Source: Herbaspirillum chlorophenolicum
Lineage (GTDB): Bacteria; Pseudomonadota; Gammaproteobacteria; Burkholderiales; Burkholderiaceae_D
Direction of reading: 5' to 3'
Assembly (NCBI RefSeq): GCF_001189955.1
Contig: NZ_LFLT01000008.1
Span: 62,001 to 126,000, forward strand
Length of the DNA: 64,000 bases
Numbering within the stretch: the stretch's first letter is position 1; every line of letters begins with the position of its first letter. Position numbers and translations under genes: made by a program. The notes below the pieces were generated by a model that did not search any database, was not told the origin of the DNA, and saw only the letters and a list, made by a program, of their open reading frames with translations. Positions 1 through 7,837 of this stretch are shown here, piece after piece.

Positions 1-1342
1 TCAGCACTTCGGCCAGGCTCAGCACACCGCCCTTGTAGGCTTCCTCGGCGTTGCCGCGCGCGCGTTGCTGGGCATCGACCTGCGCCGCCAGATCGCGTGA
101 CTGCTGTTCCAGTTGCACCAGCGCCATGATGGCGTTTTCCACATCCTCGACCGCCGTCAGCATGCTTTTGCGATACAGCGCCAATGCTTCCGCATTGGCG
201 CCTTTGGCGCGCGCGATCTCGGCATCGATGCGGCCGAAGTCGAACAAGCGCCAGCGCAAGCCGAGCCCCCCTTGTGCCTGCAAGCTGTTGGCCGTCAGGA
301 AGCCGGCCGCCCCCAGGCTTTGGAAGCCCACCAGCGCCGACAGCGAGAGGTCGGGATACCACGCCGCCATCGCCTGGCCGATGCGTTCATTGGAAGCGGC
401 CAGCCTGCGCTCGGCCGCGATCACGTCGGGCCGGCGGCGCATCAGTTCCACACTGCTTTGCGACACTGCGATGGCCGGCACGCGGCTGGCGTCGGCGCCC
501 TGGGAAAGTTGCTGCGCGTAAGTCCCGGGCGCGGCGCCCATCAACACATCGAGCCGATTCGTCTGGCGTTCCAGTTCGATGCGCAGCGGCGGCAGCGCCG
601 CGCGCGATTGCGCCAGGCGGGCATCGGCCTGGGCGATCTCGGCTACGCTCGCCAGGCCATCCTTCAGGCGCAGCCGCACGATCTCGCCGAGGTCGGCGCT
701 GGCCTTGACCTGATGTTCGGCCAGTGCAATGCGCGCCTGCGCGCCGCGGATGCGGAAATAGGCATCCGCCGCTTCCGCCGCCACCGATATGCGCACGCCA
801 AGCTGCTGCGCCTCGGCCGCCTGCAGTTCGGCATCGGCAGCTTGCGCGCCGCGCTTCAAGGCGCCGGCCAGGTCCAGTTCCCAGCTCGCGCCGGCATCCA
901 GTTCGAACAGGTTCTGCGTGCGCTGGTAACCGGGGAAGCCGCTGGCGATCTCGCCCAGCGGACTTTGCAGCGACTGTTTCGCGCGCGCTGCCTGGCCGCT
1001 GAGTTCGCCTTCGGGCGAGCGGCGGGCCCCGGCAATGCGTGCGGTCGCCCGTGCCTGTTCGACGCGCGCCAGCGCCGCCGACAGGTCCAGATTCTGCGCC
1101 AGCACGCGCTGGATGATGTCACTCAACGCGGGATCGCCGAAGCCGTCCCACCAATGGTCCAGCGCAGGCATCGGCGCTTGCGCGGAACGCTGTTGCAGCA
1201 AGGCGGCGTTGCGCAGCGGAGTGTCCTGGTATGTGGGGCGATGGTAGTCCGGGCCGGTTGTGCAGGCGCTCAATGCCAGCGCTGCGGCCAGTGCGCCGAG
1301 TACCGGCAGGTGGCCGGCGCCCGAGGGGAATATGGAGTTCAT
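1..1342 (-). CDS. NodT/OprM-family outer-membrane efflux lipoprotein (3' end cut by window edge)
   Basis: Reading leftwards from the ATG at 1342, an open frame runs off the left edge (about 447 codons seen). The N-terminus has a signal peptide ending in a lipobox (LSAC, Cys near residue 27) followed by TTGPDYHRP, the usual start of NodT/OprM/CmeC-type outer-membrane factors. Alanine-rich coiled segments (e.g. DLSAALARVEQARATARIAG) match the alpha-barrel repeats of TolC relatives, and RRPDVIAAERRLAA is the conserved motif at the start of the second repeat. It forms the outer-membrane duct of a tripartite pump. It is divergent from the emrAB-like pair, which lacks its own duct gene, so it probably serves that pump. 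Only the C-terminus is missing. Confidence 0.88.
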   Translation of the reverse strand, partial: MNSIFPSGAGHLPVLGALAAALALSACTTGPDYHRPTYQDTPLRNAALLQQRSAQAPMPALDHWWDGFGDPALSDIIQRVLAQNLDLSAALARVEQARATARIAGARRSPEGELSGQAARAKQSLQSPLGEIASGFPGYQRTQNLFELDAGASWELDLAGALKRGAQAADAELQAAEAQQLGVRISVAAEAADAYFRIRGAQARIALAEHQVKASADLGEIVRLRLKDGLASVAEIAQADARLAQSRAALPPLRIELERQTNRLDVLMGAAPGTYAQQLSQGADASRVPAIAVSQSSVELMRRRPDVIAAERRLAASNERIGQAMAAWYPDLSLSALVGFQSLGAAGFLTANSLQAQGGLGLRWRLFDFGRIDAEIARAKGANAEALALYRKSMLTAVEDVENAIMALVQLEQQSRDLAAQVDAQQRARGNAEEAYKGGVLSLAEVL

Positions 1343-1405
1343 GCTTCTGGCCTTTTCATCTGTTTCCGATGCCGGAGACGGCAGCGGGAGAAGTGGTCGA
1401 TCAGG

Positions 1406-1467
1406 TTTTCGATAGTTACTTGCAAAATGATAGCTTGAAGTTTAAACTCACTATCGTTTTGAAAGCA
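1406..1467. promoter_or_regulatory. Palindromic operator region between the OMF gene and emrA
   Basis: This is an AT-rich patch in a GC-rich divergent intergenic region. AAAATGATAG (1424-1433) and CTATCGTTTT (1451-1460) are near-perfect inverted arms. The 10-base palindrome AGTTTAAACT (1439-1448) sits between them. A further CGATAGT (1410-1416) mirrors ACTATCG (1450-1456). Such nested symmetry is typical of a dimeric repressor or activator site controlling both divergent transcripts. No regulator gene is adjacent inside the window, so the cognate protein is unknown. Confidence 0.5.
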
Positions 1468-1548
1468 ACTGCTATTTGAGGCCTGTCGCGGCAATGGAAA
1501 GGATGACGAGGCAGGCCGCATTCACATCCAACAGCCATCGAGGCCACC

Positions 1549-2646
1549 ATGACCACCCAGAGCACCATCGGCGCCACTGCGCAACCCGCCGGAACGATCC
1601 CGGCGTCCAGGAAGAAATCCACCCTGCTGACATACGCGATCCTGGCCATCGCCGTTGCGGCGGCTGTTGCCTGGCTGGCGCATTGGCTGGCGGTGGGGCG
1701 CTACATCGAAAGCACCGATGACGCTTACGTCGGCGGCGACATCACCGTGATCGCACCCAAGGTGGCCGGCAATATCGAAACCGTGCTGGTCAAGGACAAC
1801 CAGGCCGTGCATGCCGGCGAGCTGCTGGTGAAACTGGATGACCGCGATTACCGGGCCGCGCTGGCCAAGGCCAACGCCGCGGTAGCGGCGCAGGATGCGG
1901 CGCTGGCCAATCTCGACGCGGAGCGCCGCCTGCAGGAATCGGTCATCGACCAGGGCCGTGCGGGTGTCGCTGCTGCCGGGGCCGAGACGTCGCGCGCCCG
2001 CGACGATCAGACTCGCTACCAGAACCTGTCGGCCAAGGCGGCGGTGTCGCTGCAGGCAGCGCAGAAGGCCGATGCCGACTACAAGCAGGCGCAGGCCAAC
2101 GGCCAGAAAGCACAGGCAACATTGAACGCCGCGCAGCGCCAGCTGGATGTGATCGCCACGCAGAAGCAGCGGGTGCAGGCGGCGTTGCAACAGGCCCAGG
2201 CGGAGAAGAGCCTGGCCGAGCTGAACCTGGCCTATACCGAATTGCGCGCGCCGGTCGATGGTGTGGTCGGCAACCGCCGCGCGCGCGTTGGCGCTTATGC
2301 CACCATCGGCGCGCAGTTGCTGTCGGTGGTGCCGGCGCAGGGCCTGTGGATCGATGCCAATTTCAAGGAAAGCCAGATCGCCCACATGAAGCAAGGGCAG
2401 GCCGTGACCATTAAGGCCGACGTGCTGCCGGGCGAATCTTTCAGCGGCCACGTGCTGAGCCTGGCGCCGGCCACCGGCGCGCAGTTCAGCGTACTGCCGG
2501 CGGAGAATGCCACCGGCAACTTCACCAAGATCGTCCAGCGCGTGCCGGTGCGCATCGCACTGGACGGCGAGGGCGCGCGTCTGGGCAAGCTGCGCCCAGG
2601 CTTGTCGGTGACCGCCGAAGTCGACCAGCGCGCCGGCCGGAGCTGA
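1549..2646 (+). CDS. emrA: EmrA/HlyD-family membrane fusion protein of an MFS multidrug efflux pump
   Basis: 365 residues, the usual length of EmrA. One N-terminal membrane anchor (about residues 28-46, LTYAILAIAVAAAVAWLAHW) is followed by the hallmark YIESTDDAYVGGDIT. A biotinyl-lipoyl-like half (VLVKDNQAVHAGELLVKLD), a long Ala/Gln-rich coiled-coil hairpin (about residues 95-215) and the second lipoyl half (LNLAYTELRAPVDGVVGNR) follow, then a beta-barrel. It bridges an inner-membrane DHA2 transporter to an outer-membrane factor. The next gene starts one base after its stop, so the two are co-translated. The gene symbol is by family; the drug substrate cannot be read from sequence. Confidence 0.9.
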   Translation: MTTQSTIGATAQPAGTIPASRKKSTLLTYAILAIAVAAAVAWLAHWLAVGRYIESTDDAYVGGDITVIAPKVAGNIETVLVKDNQAVHAGELLVKLDDRDYRAALAKANAAVAAQDAALANLDAERRLQESVIDQGRAGVAAAGAETSRARDDQTRYQNLSAKAAVSLQAAQKADADYKQAQANGQKAQATLNAAQRQLDVIATQKQRVQAALQQAQAEKSLAELNLAYTELRAPVDGVVGNRRARVGAYATIGAQLLSVVPAQGLWIDANFKESQIAHMKQGQAVTIKADVLPGESFSGHVLSLAPATGAQFSVLPAENATGNFTKIVQRVPVRIALDGEGARLGKLRPGLSVTAEVDQRAGRS

Positions 2647-2647
2647 C

Positions 2648-4258
2648 ATGACGTCCGCCACCGCAGCCGTCCCCAGGCCGGTTCTGGTCCTCGTCCCGGC
2701 CATGGGGCTCACGCTCACTACCCGCCAGCGCGTGTTTGCCTTCGCCACCATGTGCGTGGGCATGTTCATCGCGCTGCTGGATATCCAGATCGTGTCGGCC
2801 TCGCTGGCCGACATCGGCGGCGGCCTCTCGGCGGGCGCCGACGAAACCGCCTGGGTGCAGACCAGTTACCTGATCGCCGAGATCATCGTCATCCCGCTGT
2901 CGGGCTGGCTCTCGCGCGTGATGTCCACGCGCTGGCTGTTCTCGGCATCGGCGGTGGGCTTCACCATCGCCAGCCTGCTGTGCGGCCTGGCCTGGGACAT
3001 CAACAGCATGATCGCCTTCCGCGCGCTGCAGGGTTTCCTCGGCGGTTCGATGATCCCGATGGTGTTCACCTCGGCCTTCTTCTATTTCCAGGGCAACCAG
3101 CGCGTGCTGGCCGCCGCCACCGTCGGCGCGCTAGCCTCGCTGGCGCCCACGCTGGGGCCCACCATCGGCGGCTGGATCACCAGCAACTATTCCTGGCACT
3201 GGCTGTTCTTCATCAACCTGGTGCCGGGCATCTTCGTTGCCGTGGTGGTGCCGATGATGGTGAAAATCGACAAGCCAGACCTGTCGTTGCTGCGCGGCGC
3301 CGACTATCCCGGCATGGCGCTGCTGGCGGTGGCGCTCGGCTGCCTGGAGTACACGCTGGAAGAAGGGCCGCGCTATGGCTGGATGGGCGATGACTTGATC
3401 CGCACCACCGCCTGGGTGGCGGCGATCGCCGGCATTGCCTTCGTCTGGCGCAGCCTCACCTACGCCCACCCGGTGGTCGACCTGCGTGCGCTCAAGCAGC
3501 GCAACTTCGCGCTGGGCTGCTTTTTCTCCTTCGTCACCGGCATCGGCCTGTTCGCCACCATCTACCTGACACCGGTATTCCTGGCGCGCGTGCGCGGCTT
3601 CTCGGCGCTCGACATCGGGCTGGCGATCTTCTCCACCGGCCTGTTCCAGATCCTCGCCATCCCGTTCTACACCATGGTGGCGCGCAGGGTCGACTTGCGC
3701 TGGCTGATGATGTTCGGGCTGGCCTGCTTCACGCTGTCGATGTGGGACTTCACGCCCATCACGCACGACTGGGGCTGGCGCGAGCTGCTGCTGCCGCAGG
3801 CGCTGCGCGGCTTCTCGCAGCAGTTCGCCGTTGCTCCGGTAGTGACGCTGACCCTGGGCTCGCTGGCGCCGGAACGCCTGAAGCTGGCCTCCGGGTTGTT
3901 CAACCTGATGCGCAACCTGGGCGGCGCAATCGGCATCGCGGTATGCGGCACCATCTTGAACGACCGCACCAACCTGCATTTCCTGCGGCTGGCCGAACAC
4001 CTCAACGCCGGTAACGAGGCGATGGCCGACATGCTGCGCGGCGGCGCGCACAACCTGCTGGCCGCGGGTGTGGAAGCCGGCGCGAACGAGGCTGGCGCAC
4101 TGCGCAACCTGGCGCGCCTGGCCATGCGCGAGGCACAGACCCAGGCCTGTGCCGACGCCTTCTTCGTCATCATGCTATGCCTGCTGGTAGCCACGCTGAT
4201 GGTGCCGCTGATGAGCAAGGTGGAACCGCCCAAGGCGCCGCCGCCGGATGCGCACTGA
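2648..4258 (+). CDS. emrB: EmrB/QacA-family (DHA2) MFS multidrug exporter
   Basis: 536 residues with about 14 hydrophobic segments, the DHA2 pattern. The first membrane helix carries FIALLDIQIVSASLADIGGGL with the D-x-x-I-V membrane-embedded Asp typical of drug:H+ antiporters. WVQTSYLIAEIIVIPLSGWL and GALASLAPTLGPTIGGWI correspond to motif A/C regions of EmrB. The start is the ATG at 2648, with GGAG 6 bases upstream inside the end of emrA; an internal ATG at 2702 is possible because the first 18 residues are unlike the family. It works with the adaptor just upstream and very probably with the divergent outer-membrane factor. Confidence 0.9.
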   Translation: MTSATAAVPRPVLVLVPAMGLTLTTRQRVFAFATMCVGMFIALLDIQIVSASLADIGGGLSAGADETAWVQTSYLIAEIIVIPLSGWLSRVMSTRWLFSASAVGFTIASLLCGLAWDINSMIAFRALQGFLGGSMIPMVFTSAFFYFQGNQRVLAAATVGALASLAPTLGPTIGGWITSNYSWHWLFFINLVPGIFVAVVVPMMVKIDKPDLSLLRGADYPGMALLAVALGCLEYTLEEGPRYGWMGDDLIRTTAWVAAIAGIAFVWRSLTYAHPVVDLRALKQRNFALGCFFSFVTGIGLFATIYLTPVFLARVRGFSALDIGLAIFSTGLFQILAIPFYTMVARRVDLRWLMMFGLACFTLSMWDFTPITHDWGWRELLLPQALRGFSQQFAVAPVVTLTLGSLAPERLKLASGLFNLMRNLGGAIGIAVCGTILNDRTNLHFLRLAEHLNAGNEAMADMLRGGAHNLLAAGVEAGANEAGALRNLARLAMREAQTQACADAFFVIMLCLLVATLMVPLMSKVEPPKAPPPDAH

Positions 4259-4275
4259 CTGGCGGTCCGGAAAGA

Positions 4276-4305
4276 AAAACGGGATGGCCGGGACCACCCC
4301 GTTTT
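4276..4305. terminator. Bidirectional rho-independent terminator between emrB and the SDR gene
   Basis: AAAACGGGATGG (4276-4287) pairs with CCACCCCGTTTT (4294-4305) with one A:C mismatch and a 6-base loop. The A- and T-runs at either end let it work in both directions between the two convergent genes. Confidence 0.75.
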
Positions 4306-4323
4306 CATTGCACCGGCAGGTTC

Positions 4324-5061
4324 TTACACATAGCCGCCATTGGCGCGCAGCACCTGCGAGTTGACCCAGGCGCCATCCGGCCCGGCCAGGAAGGACACCA
4401 CGCGCGCGATGTCATCCGGTTCGCCCAGGCGTTCCAGCGGCGCCAGCTTGCGCAGGTGTTCGACCTGCGCCTCGGTTTTGCCGTTGAAGAACAGTTCGGT
4501 GGCTACCGGCCCGGGCGCCACGGCATTGACCGTGACCCGGCGTCCGCGCAGCTCGGCCGCGGTGATGCGCACCAGCGCCTCGACCCCGGCCTTGGAGGCG
4601 ACATAGGGGCCATAGGTCGGAAAGGCCATGCCCAGCACCGAGGTCGACAATGCAATGATGCGGCCGCCGTCCTCCACATTGGCGGCGGCCTGGGCCAGCA
4701 CGTTGAAGCTGCCGCGCAGGTTGACCGCGATGGTCTTGTCGAAGGCTTCCAGCGACTGCGTCGCCACCGGCGCGTTGATCATCACGCCGGCGCTGTTGAC
4801 CACTACATCGATGCGGCCGAAGGCTTTCCTGGCTTCGGCGAACAGGCGCGCCATGTCGTCGGCATCGGCCACATTGCCGCGGATCGCCTCTGCGGCCCCG
4901 CCGGCCTGGCGGATGTGCGCCACCACTTCTTCCGCTTCGGTGTGATTGCTGGCGTAATTGACAATAATGGCAAAGCCGTCCTCGGCCAGGCGTTGCGCGA
5001 TGGCGCGGCCGATGCCGCGCGAGGCGCCTGTCACGATGGCGGTTTTTGGGATATCGTTCAT
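4324..5061 (-). CDS. SDR-family NAD(P)-dependent oxidoreductase
   Basis: 245 residues, a classical short-chain dehydrogenase. The N-terminal TGASRGIG nucleotide-binding motif, the NSAG motif (VVNSAGVM), the catalytic Ser region (IALSTSVLG) and the YxxxK catalytic pair (YVASKAG) are all present. The start at 5061 is preceded by AGGAAA at good spacing; longer frames upstream lack family similarity. It is divergent from the LysR gene at 5194, the usual arrangement of a LysR regulator and its target. The substrate is not identifiable; related enzymes are annotated 3-oxoacyl-ACP reductase or glucose dehydrogenase-like. Confidence 0.9.
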   Translation of the reverse strand: MNDIPKTAIVTGASRGIGRAIAQRLAEDGFAIIVNYASNHTEAEEVVAHIRQAGGAAEAIRGNVADADDMARLFAEARKAFGRIDVVVNSAGVMINAPVATQSLEAFDKTIAVNLRGSFNVLAQAAANVEDGGRIIALSTSVLGMAFPTYGPYVASKAGVEALVRITAAELRGRRVTVNAVAPGPVATELFFNGKTEAQVEHLRKLAPLERLGEPDDIARVVSFLAGPDGAWVNSQVLRANGGYV

Positions 5062-5193
5062 GCTGGTTTCCTTTGGTCTTGTGGGTTGGCCCGCTGTTGA
5101 TGAGTTGGGCGACAGGGAAATTATGGAAGACGGAAAGCCATGGCGGAAGACGGCGCCGCCCCACAACACTATTCAACCAAGCACAACAATCAC

Positions 5194-6108
5194 ATGGACA
5201 GACTGGAGTCGTACCGGCTATTCACGCTGATCGTGAACCTGGGCAATTTCACCAAGGCGGCCGGCGTCATGGGCATCCCGCGCGCATCCGCCACGCATCT
5301 GATGCAGGCATTGGAAGAGCGGCTCGGCACTCGGCTTCTGGAACGCACCACGCGCAATGTGCAGCCCACTCCCGACGGCCGCAAGTTCTACGAGCGCTGC
5401 TGCCGCATCCTGGCCGAAGTGGAAGATGCGGAGGCATCGATGGACAGCCGCGCCGCCGCGCTGGCCGGTTCGCTGCGCATCGGCCTGCATGGCACGCATG
5501 CGCGGCTGGTGATCCTGCCGCGGCTGGCCGAGTTCCACGCCCGCCATCCCAACATCGAGGTCAACATCAGCGCCGGCGACCGCCTGGTCGATCTGGTCGG
5601 CGAGGGCATCGACTGCGTGGTGCGCATCGGCGTGCCGCGCGACTCCTCGCTGGTGGCGCGTCCGCTGGCGGTGGTCAGCGACATCGTGTGCGCCAGCCCG
5701 GCTTACCTGGCGCGCTATGGCACGCCCAAGCGGCTGGAAGACTTGCCGCACCATCTGGCGGTCGGTTTCTTCTCGGCCAACCACAACATCCAGTATCCCT
5801 TCGTCTTCGTCGAGGAAGGCCGCACGCATGAGATCAAGGTGCCGTCGTGGGTCGCGGTGGACACGGCCGAATGCTATCTGCAGAGTGCCTTGCAGGGGTT
5901 CGGCCTGATCCAGGTGCCGCGCTTTGGCATGGTGCGGTATCTGGAAAGCGGCGAACTGGTGCAGGTGCTGCAGCAATTCACGGCGCCGCGGGTGCCGGTA
6001 CTGGCGCTATATCCGCAGCACAGCCAGCAGCCGCCGCGCGTGCGGCTGTTCATCGAGTGGCTGGTGGAAATCTACAAGGATTATTTTGGCGCCCAGGGCG
6101 CCGCGTGA
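5194..6108 (+). CDS. LysR-family transcriptional regulator
   Basis: 304 residues. The N-terminal winged helix-turn-helix (MDRLESYRLFTLIVNLGNFTKAA, then RASATHLMQALEERLG and LLERTTRNVQPTPDG) is of the PA0477/YafC type. A periplasmic-binding-like effector domain follows (GSLRIGLHGTHARLVILPRLAEF). ATG at 5194 is chosen because the family begins right at MDRL. No good ribosome-binding site precedes it. It is divergent from the SDR gene and overlaps the cytochrome c gene downstream by ATGA, so it is likely co-transcribed with it. Confidence 0.92.
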   Translation: MDRLESYRLFTLIVNLGNFTKAAGVMGIPRASATHLMQALEERLGTRLLERTTRNVQPTPDGRKFYERCCRILAEVEDAEASMDSRAAALAGSLRIGLHGTHARLVILPRLAEFHARHPNIEVNISAGDRLVDLVGEGIDCVVRIGVPRDSSLVARPLAVVSDIVCASPAYLARYGTPKRLEDLPHHLAVGFFSANHNIQYPFVFVEEGRTHEIKVPSWVAVDTAECYLQSALQGFGLIQVPRFGMVRYLESGELVQVLQQFTAPRVPVLALYPQHSQQPPRVRLFIEWLVEIYKDYFGAQGAA

Positions 6109-6494
6109 TGATGCAAAGACACCTGATGGCGGGGACATCCGCCTTTCTTCTTTTCTTCGTATTGCCATTGCAACAGGCCTGTGCCGCTGGCGACCCGGTG
6201 GCTGGCCGCGCCGCCTTCGCCAAGTGCGCCAGTTGCCACCAGGTCGGGCCATCCGCGCGCGGCGGCTTCGGGCCGCAGTTGTACCAGGTGATCGGACGCC
6301 GCGCCGGCGCCACCACCGACTACAAATATTCGCCGGCAATGGCGAAAGCCGGTTTCGTCTGGACCGAGGACAAGCTGCGCGCGTTCATGAAGGCGCCCGG
6401 CGATGTGGTGCCGGGCAACAAGATGCGCTTCTGGGGCATCGGCAGCGACCGCCAGATCGACGACATCCTGGCTTACCTGCGCAGCGTCAAATAG
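6108..6494 (+). CDS. Small periplasmic class I cytochrome c
   Basis: 128 residues. A signal peptide (about residues 1-28, ending in QQACAAG) precedes a single heme-binding CxxCH (FAKCASCHQ), and a likely Met axial ligand lies in PGNKMRFWG, the layout of cytochrome c2/c-552. It is exported by Sec and matured by the Ccm system, which is not in the window. Its ATG overlaps the LysR stop by four bases, which implies translational coupling. A second ATG follows immediately, so the start is uncertain by one codon. It would carry electrons for an unknown partner. Confidence 0.9.
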   Translation: MMQRHLMAGTSAFLLFFVLPLQQACAAGDPVAGRAAFAKCASCHQVGPSARGGFGPQLYQVIGRRAGATTDYKYSPAMAKAGFVWTEDKLRAFMKAPGDVVPGNKMRFWGIGSDRQIDDILAYLRSVK

Positions 6495-6532
6495 GCGGAG
6501 AGCGTCAGCTTGCGCGCACGCGGCCGGATGCA

Positions 6533-7411
6533 TCAGCCAAACGGCGCCAACCCCATGCGCCGGCGCGCCAGGTGGATGGAGCCGTTGCGTACCGCCCAGC
6601 GCACCGGCAGGGCGGCCACCGCCACCGAGCGGGTCAGCAGGGCGCTGCGCGCAGGCGAGCGTTGGGGCACACCCAGCATCTGCTGCGCCCAGTCCGGCAG
6701 CAGGTCGACGCCGGCGCGCATGATCAGCCGCATCCACGGCAGAGCCAGCGCATTGGGCGCCGGCGCGTTCAATACCAGTTCCAGCGTCTTGCGGGTGCGG
6801 TCGTCGCAACGCAGTTGCGGGCGCATTGTTTCGATGCAGGCGTCGATTGCCGCGCGTGAATGCGGCACATCCTGCGCGCCCAATGCCTCGGCCACGCGTG
6901 CAATCTCATCGAAGTAGCGCTCCTGTTCGGCGAGCGGGAAATCCGGGTTGCGGTAGCGCAGGTAGGCACGCAAAAAACAACTGACCTCAGCCGTGTGCAC
7001 CCAGCTCAACAATGCCGGGTCGTTGGCGGAATACGGCGTGCCGTCGGGCCCGGTTCCGGTGACTTGCAGGTGGATCTGCCTGACGCGCGCAATCAGCCGT
7101 TCGGCATCGGCGCGGCTGCCGAAGGTGGTGCCGGCGATGAACTGGGCGGTGCGGCGCAGGCGGCCCAGCATGTCGTCCTGGAAATTGGAGTGGTCCCAGA
7201 CGCCGGCCAGCGGCAGCGGGTGTAGCATCTGCAGCAGCAGCGCCGCCACGCCGCCGATCATCATGGAGGTGGCGTCGCTGTGCACCTGCCAGGCGGCCGA
7301 GCCGGGGCCGAACAGGCCGGGGTCGCCGGGCGGGTTGAGGAAATCGGCGCTGCCGGGCGGACGGCTGATGGCCAGCACGCTGGCTTCGATGCGCTTGCGC
7401 AGGAATTCCAT
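6533..7411 (-). CDS. DUF2236 / MpaB-family oxygenase-like protein
   Basis: 292 residues. GGVAALLLQMLHPLPLAGVWDHS, TAQFIAGTTFG and LLSWVHTAEVSCFLRAYLRY are the conserved blocks of the DUF2236 (oxygenase MpaB / latex-clearing-protein-like) family. In that family the conserved His residues bind heme or another metal. The start is placed at MEFLRKRIE. The upstream extension is compositionally unlike the protein. It is convergent with the cytochrome c gene, 38 bases apart, with no clear terminator between. The biochemical substrate is unknown. Confidence 0.85.
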   Translation of the reverse strand: MEFLRKRIEASVLAISRPPGSADFLNPPGDPGLFGPGSAAWQVHSDATSMMIGGVAALLLQMLHPLPLAGVWDHSNFQDDMLGRLRRTAQFIAGTTFGSRADAERLIARVRQIHLQVTGTGPDGTPYSANDPALLSWVHTAEVSCFLRAYLRYRNPDFPLAEQERYFDEIARVAEALGAQDVPHSRAAIDACIETMRPQLRCDDRTRKTLELVLNAPAPNALALPWMRLIMRAGVDLLPDWAQQMLGVPQRSPARSALLTRSVAVAALPVRWAVRNGSIHLARRRMGLAPFG

Positions 7412-7837
7412 GCTGTGAGAATTTGGGGTTGGTTGCGGGCAGGAGCAGCAGGCAGTTTGCCATAGCCTGCCTGCACCTGCCCGCATTTGCCAGACACAGC
7501 CGCCGTGGGCGTGCCTAACTGACATTTCTGTCAGAAAAAATTCCTGCCCGCCGGCCGGCACGCCTTGTTGTGCGCCGCTACAATAGCCGACGCTGAAGGC
7601 TGCTCACGAACAAGAATAGGTAGTGCACAGGCGAAAGCCAGTGGAAGGGGAAGCGGCCCCGGCAAGGCATCAGGACTTGGAATCAGGGAGCGGGGCCGCA
7701 CAGGGGATACGCGCGGCCGCGCATGACAAAAAGCAGGCAAAAGAGGGCGTCTACGAAACGCCGCGACGCATCCGGCGATAGCCGGAAACAATCGACGCGC
7801 GCTCGCCCACACCTATTGATGAAATGAGTTCCACCCC
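7412..7837. other. Divergent intergenic region (DUF2236 gene / RND operon)
   Basis: 426 bases without a convincing gene. It holds the perfect inverted repeat CTGACA-tttc-TGTCAG at 7519-7534 and a possible -10 (TACAAT, 7579-7584) for the RND operon without a clear -35. The rest is GC-rich with no further structure that I can support. Confidence 0.5.
7519..7534. promoter_or_regulatory. Perfect inverted repeat, likely operator
   Basis: CTGACATTTCTGTCAG is a 6-base perfect inverted repeat with a 4-base spacer, about 108 bases from the DUF2236 start and 45 bases upstream of a possible -10. The same half-sites recur with a 3-base spacer at 53517-53531 upstream of fliD. Confidence 0.45.
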
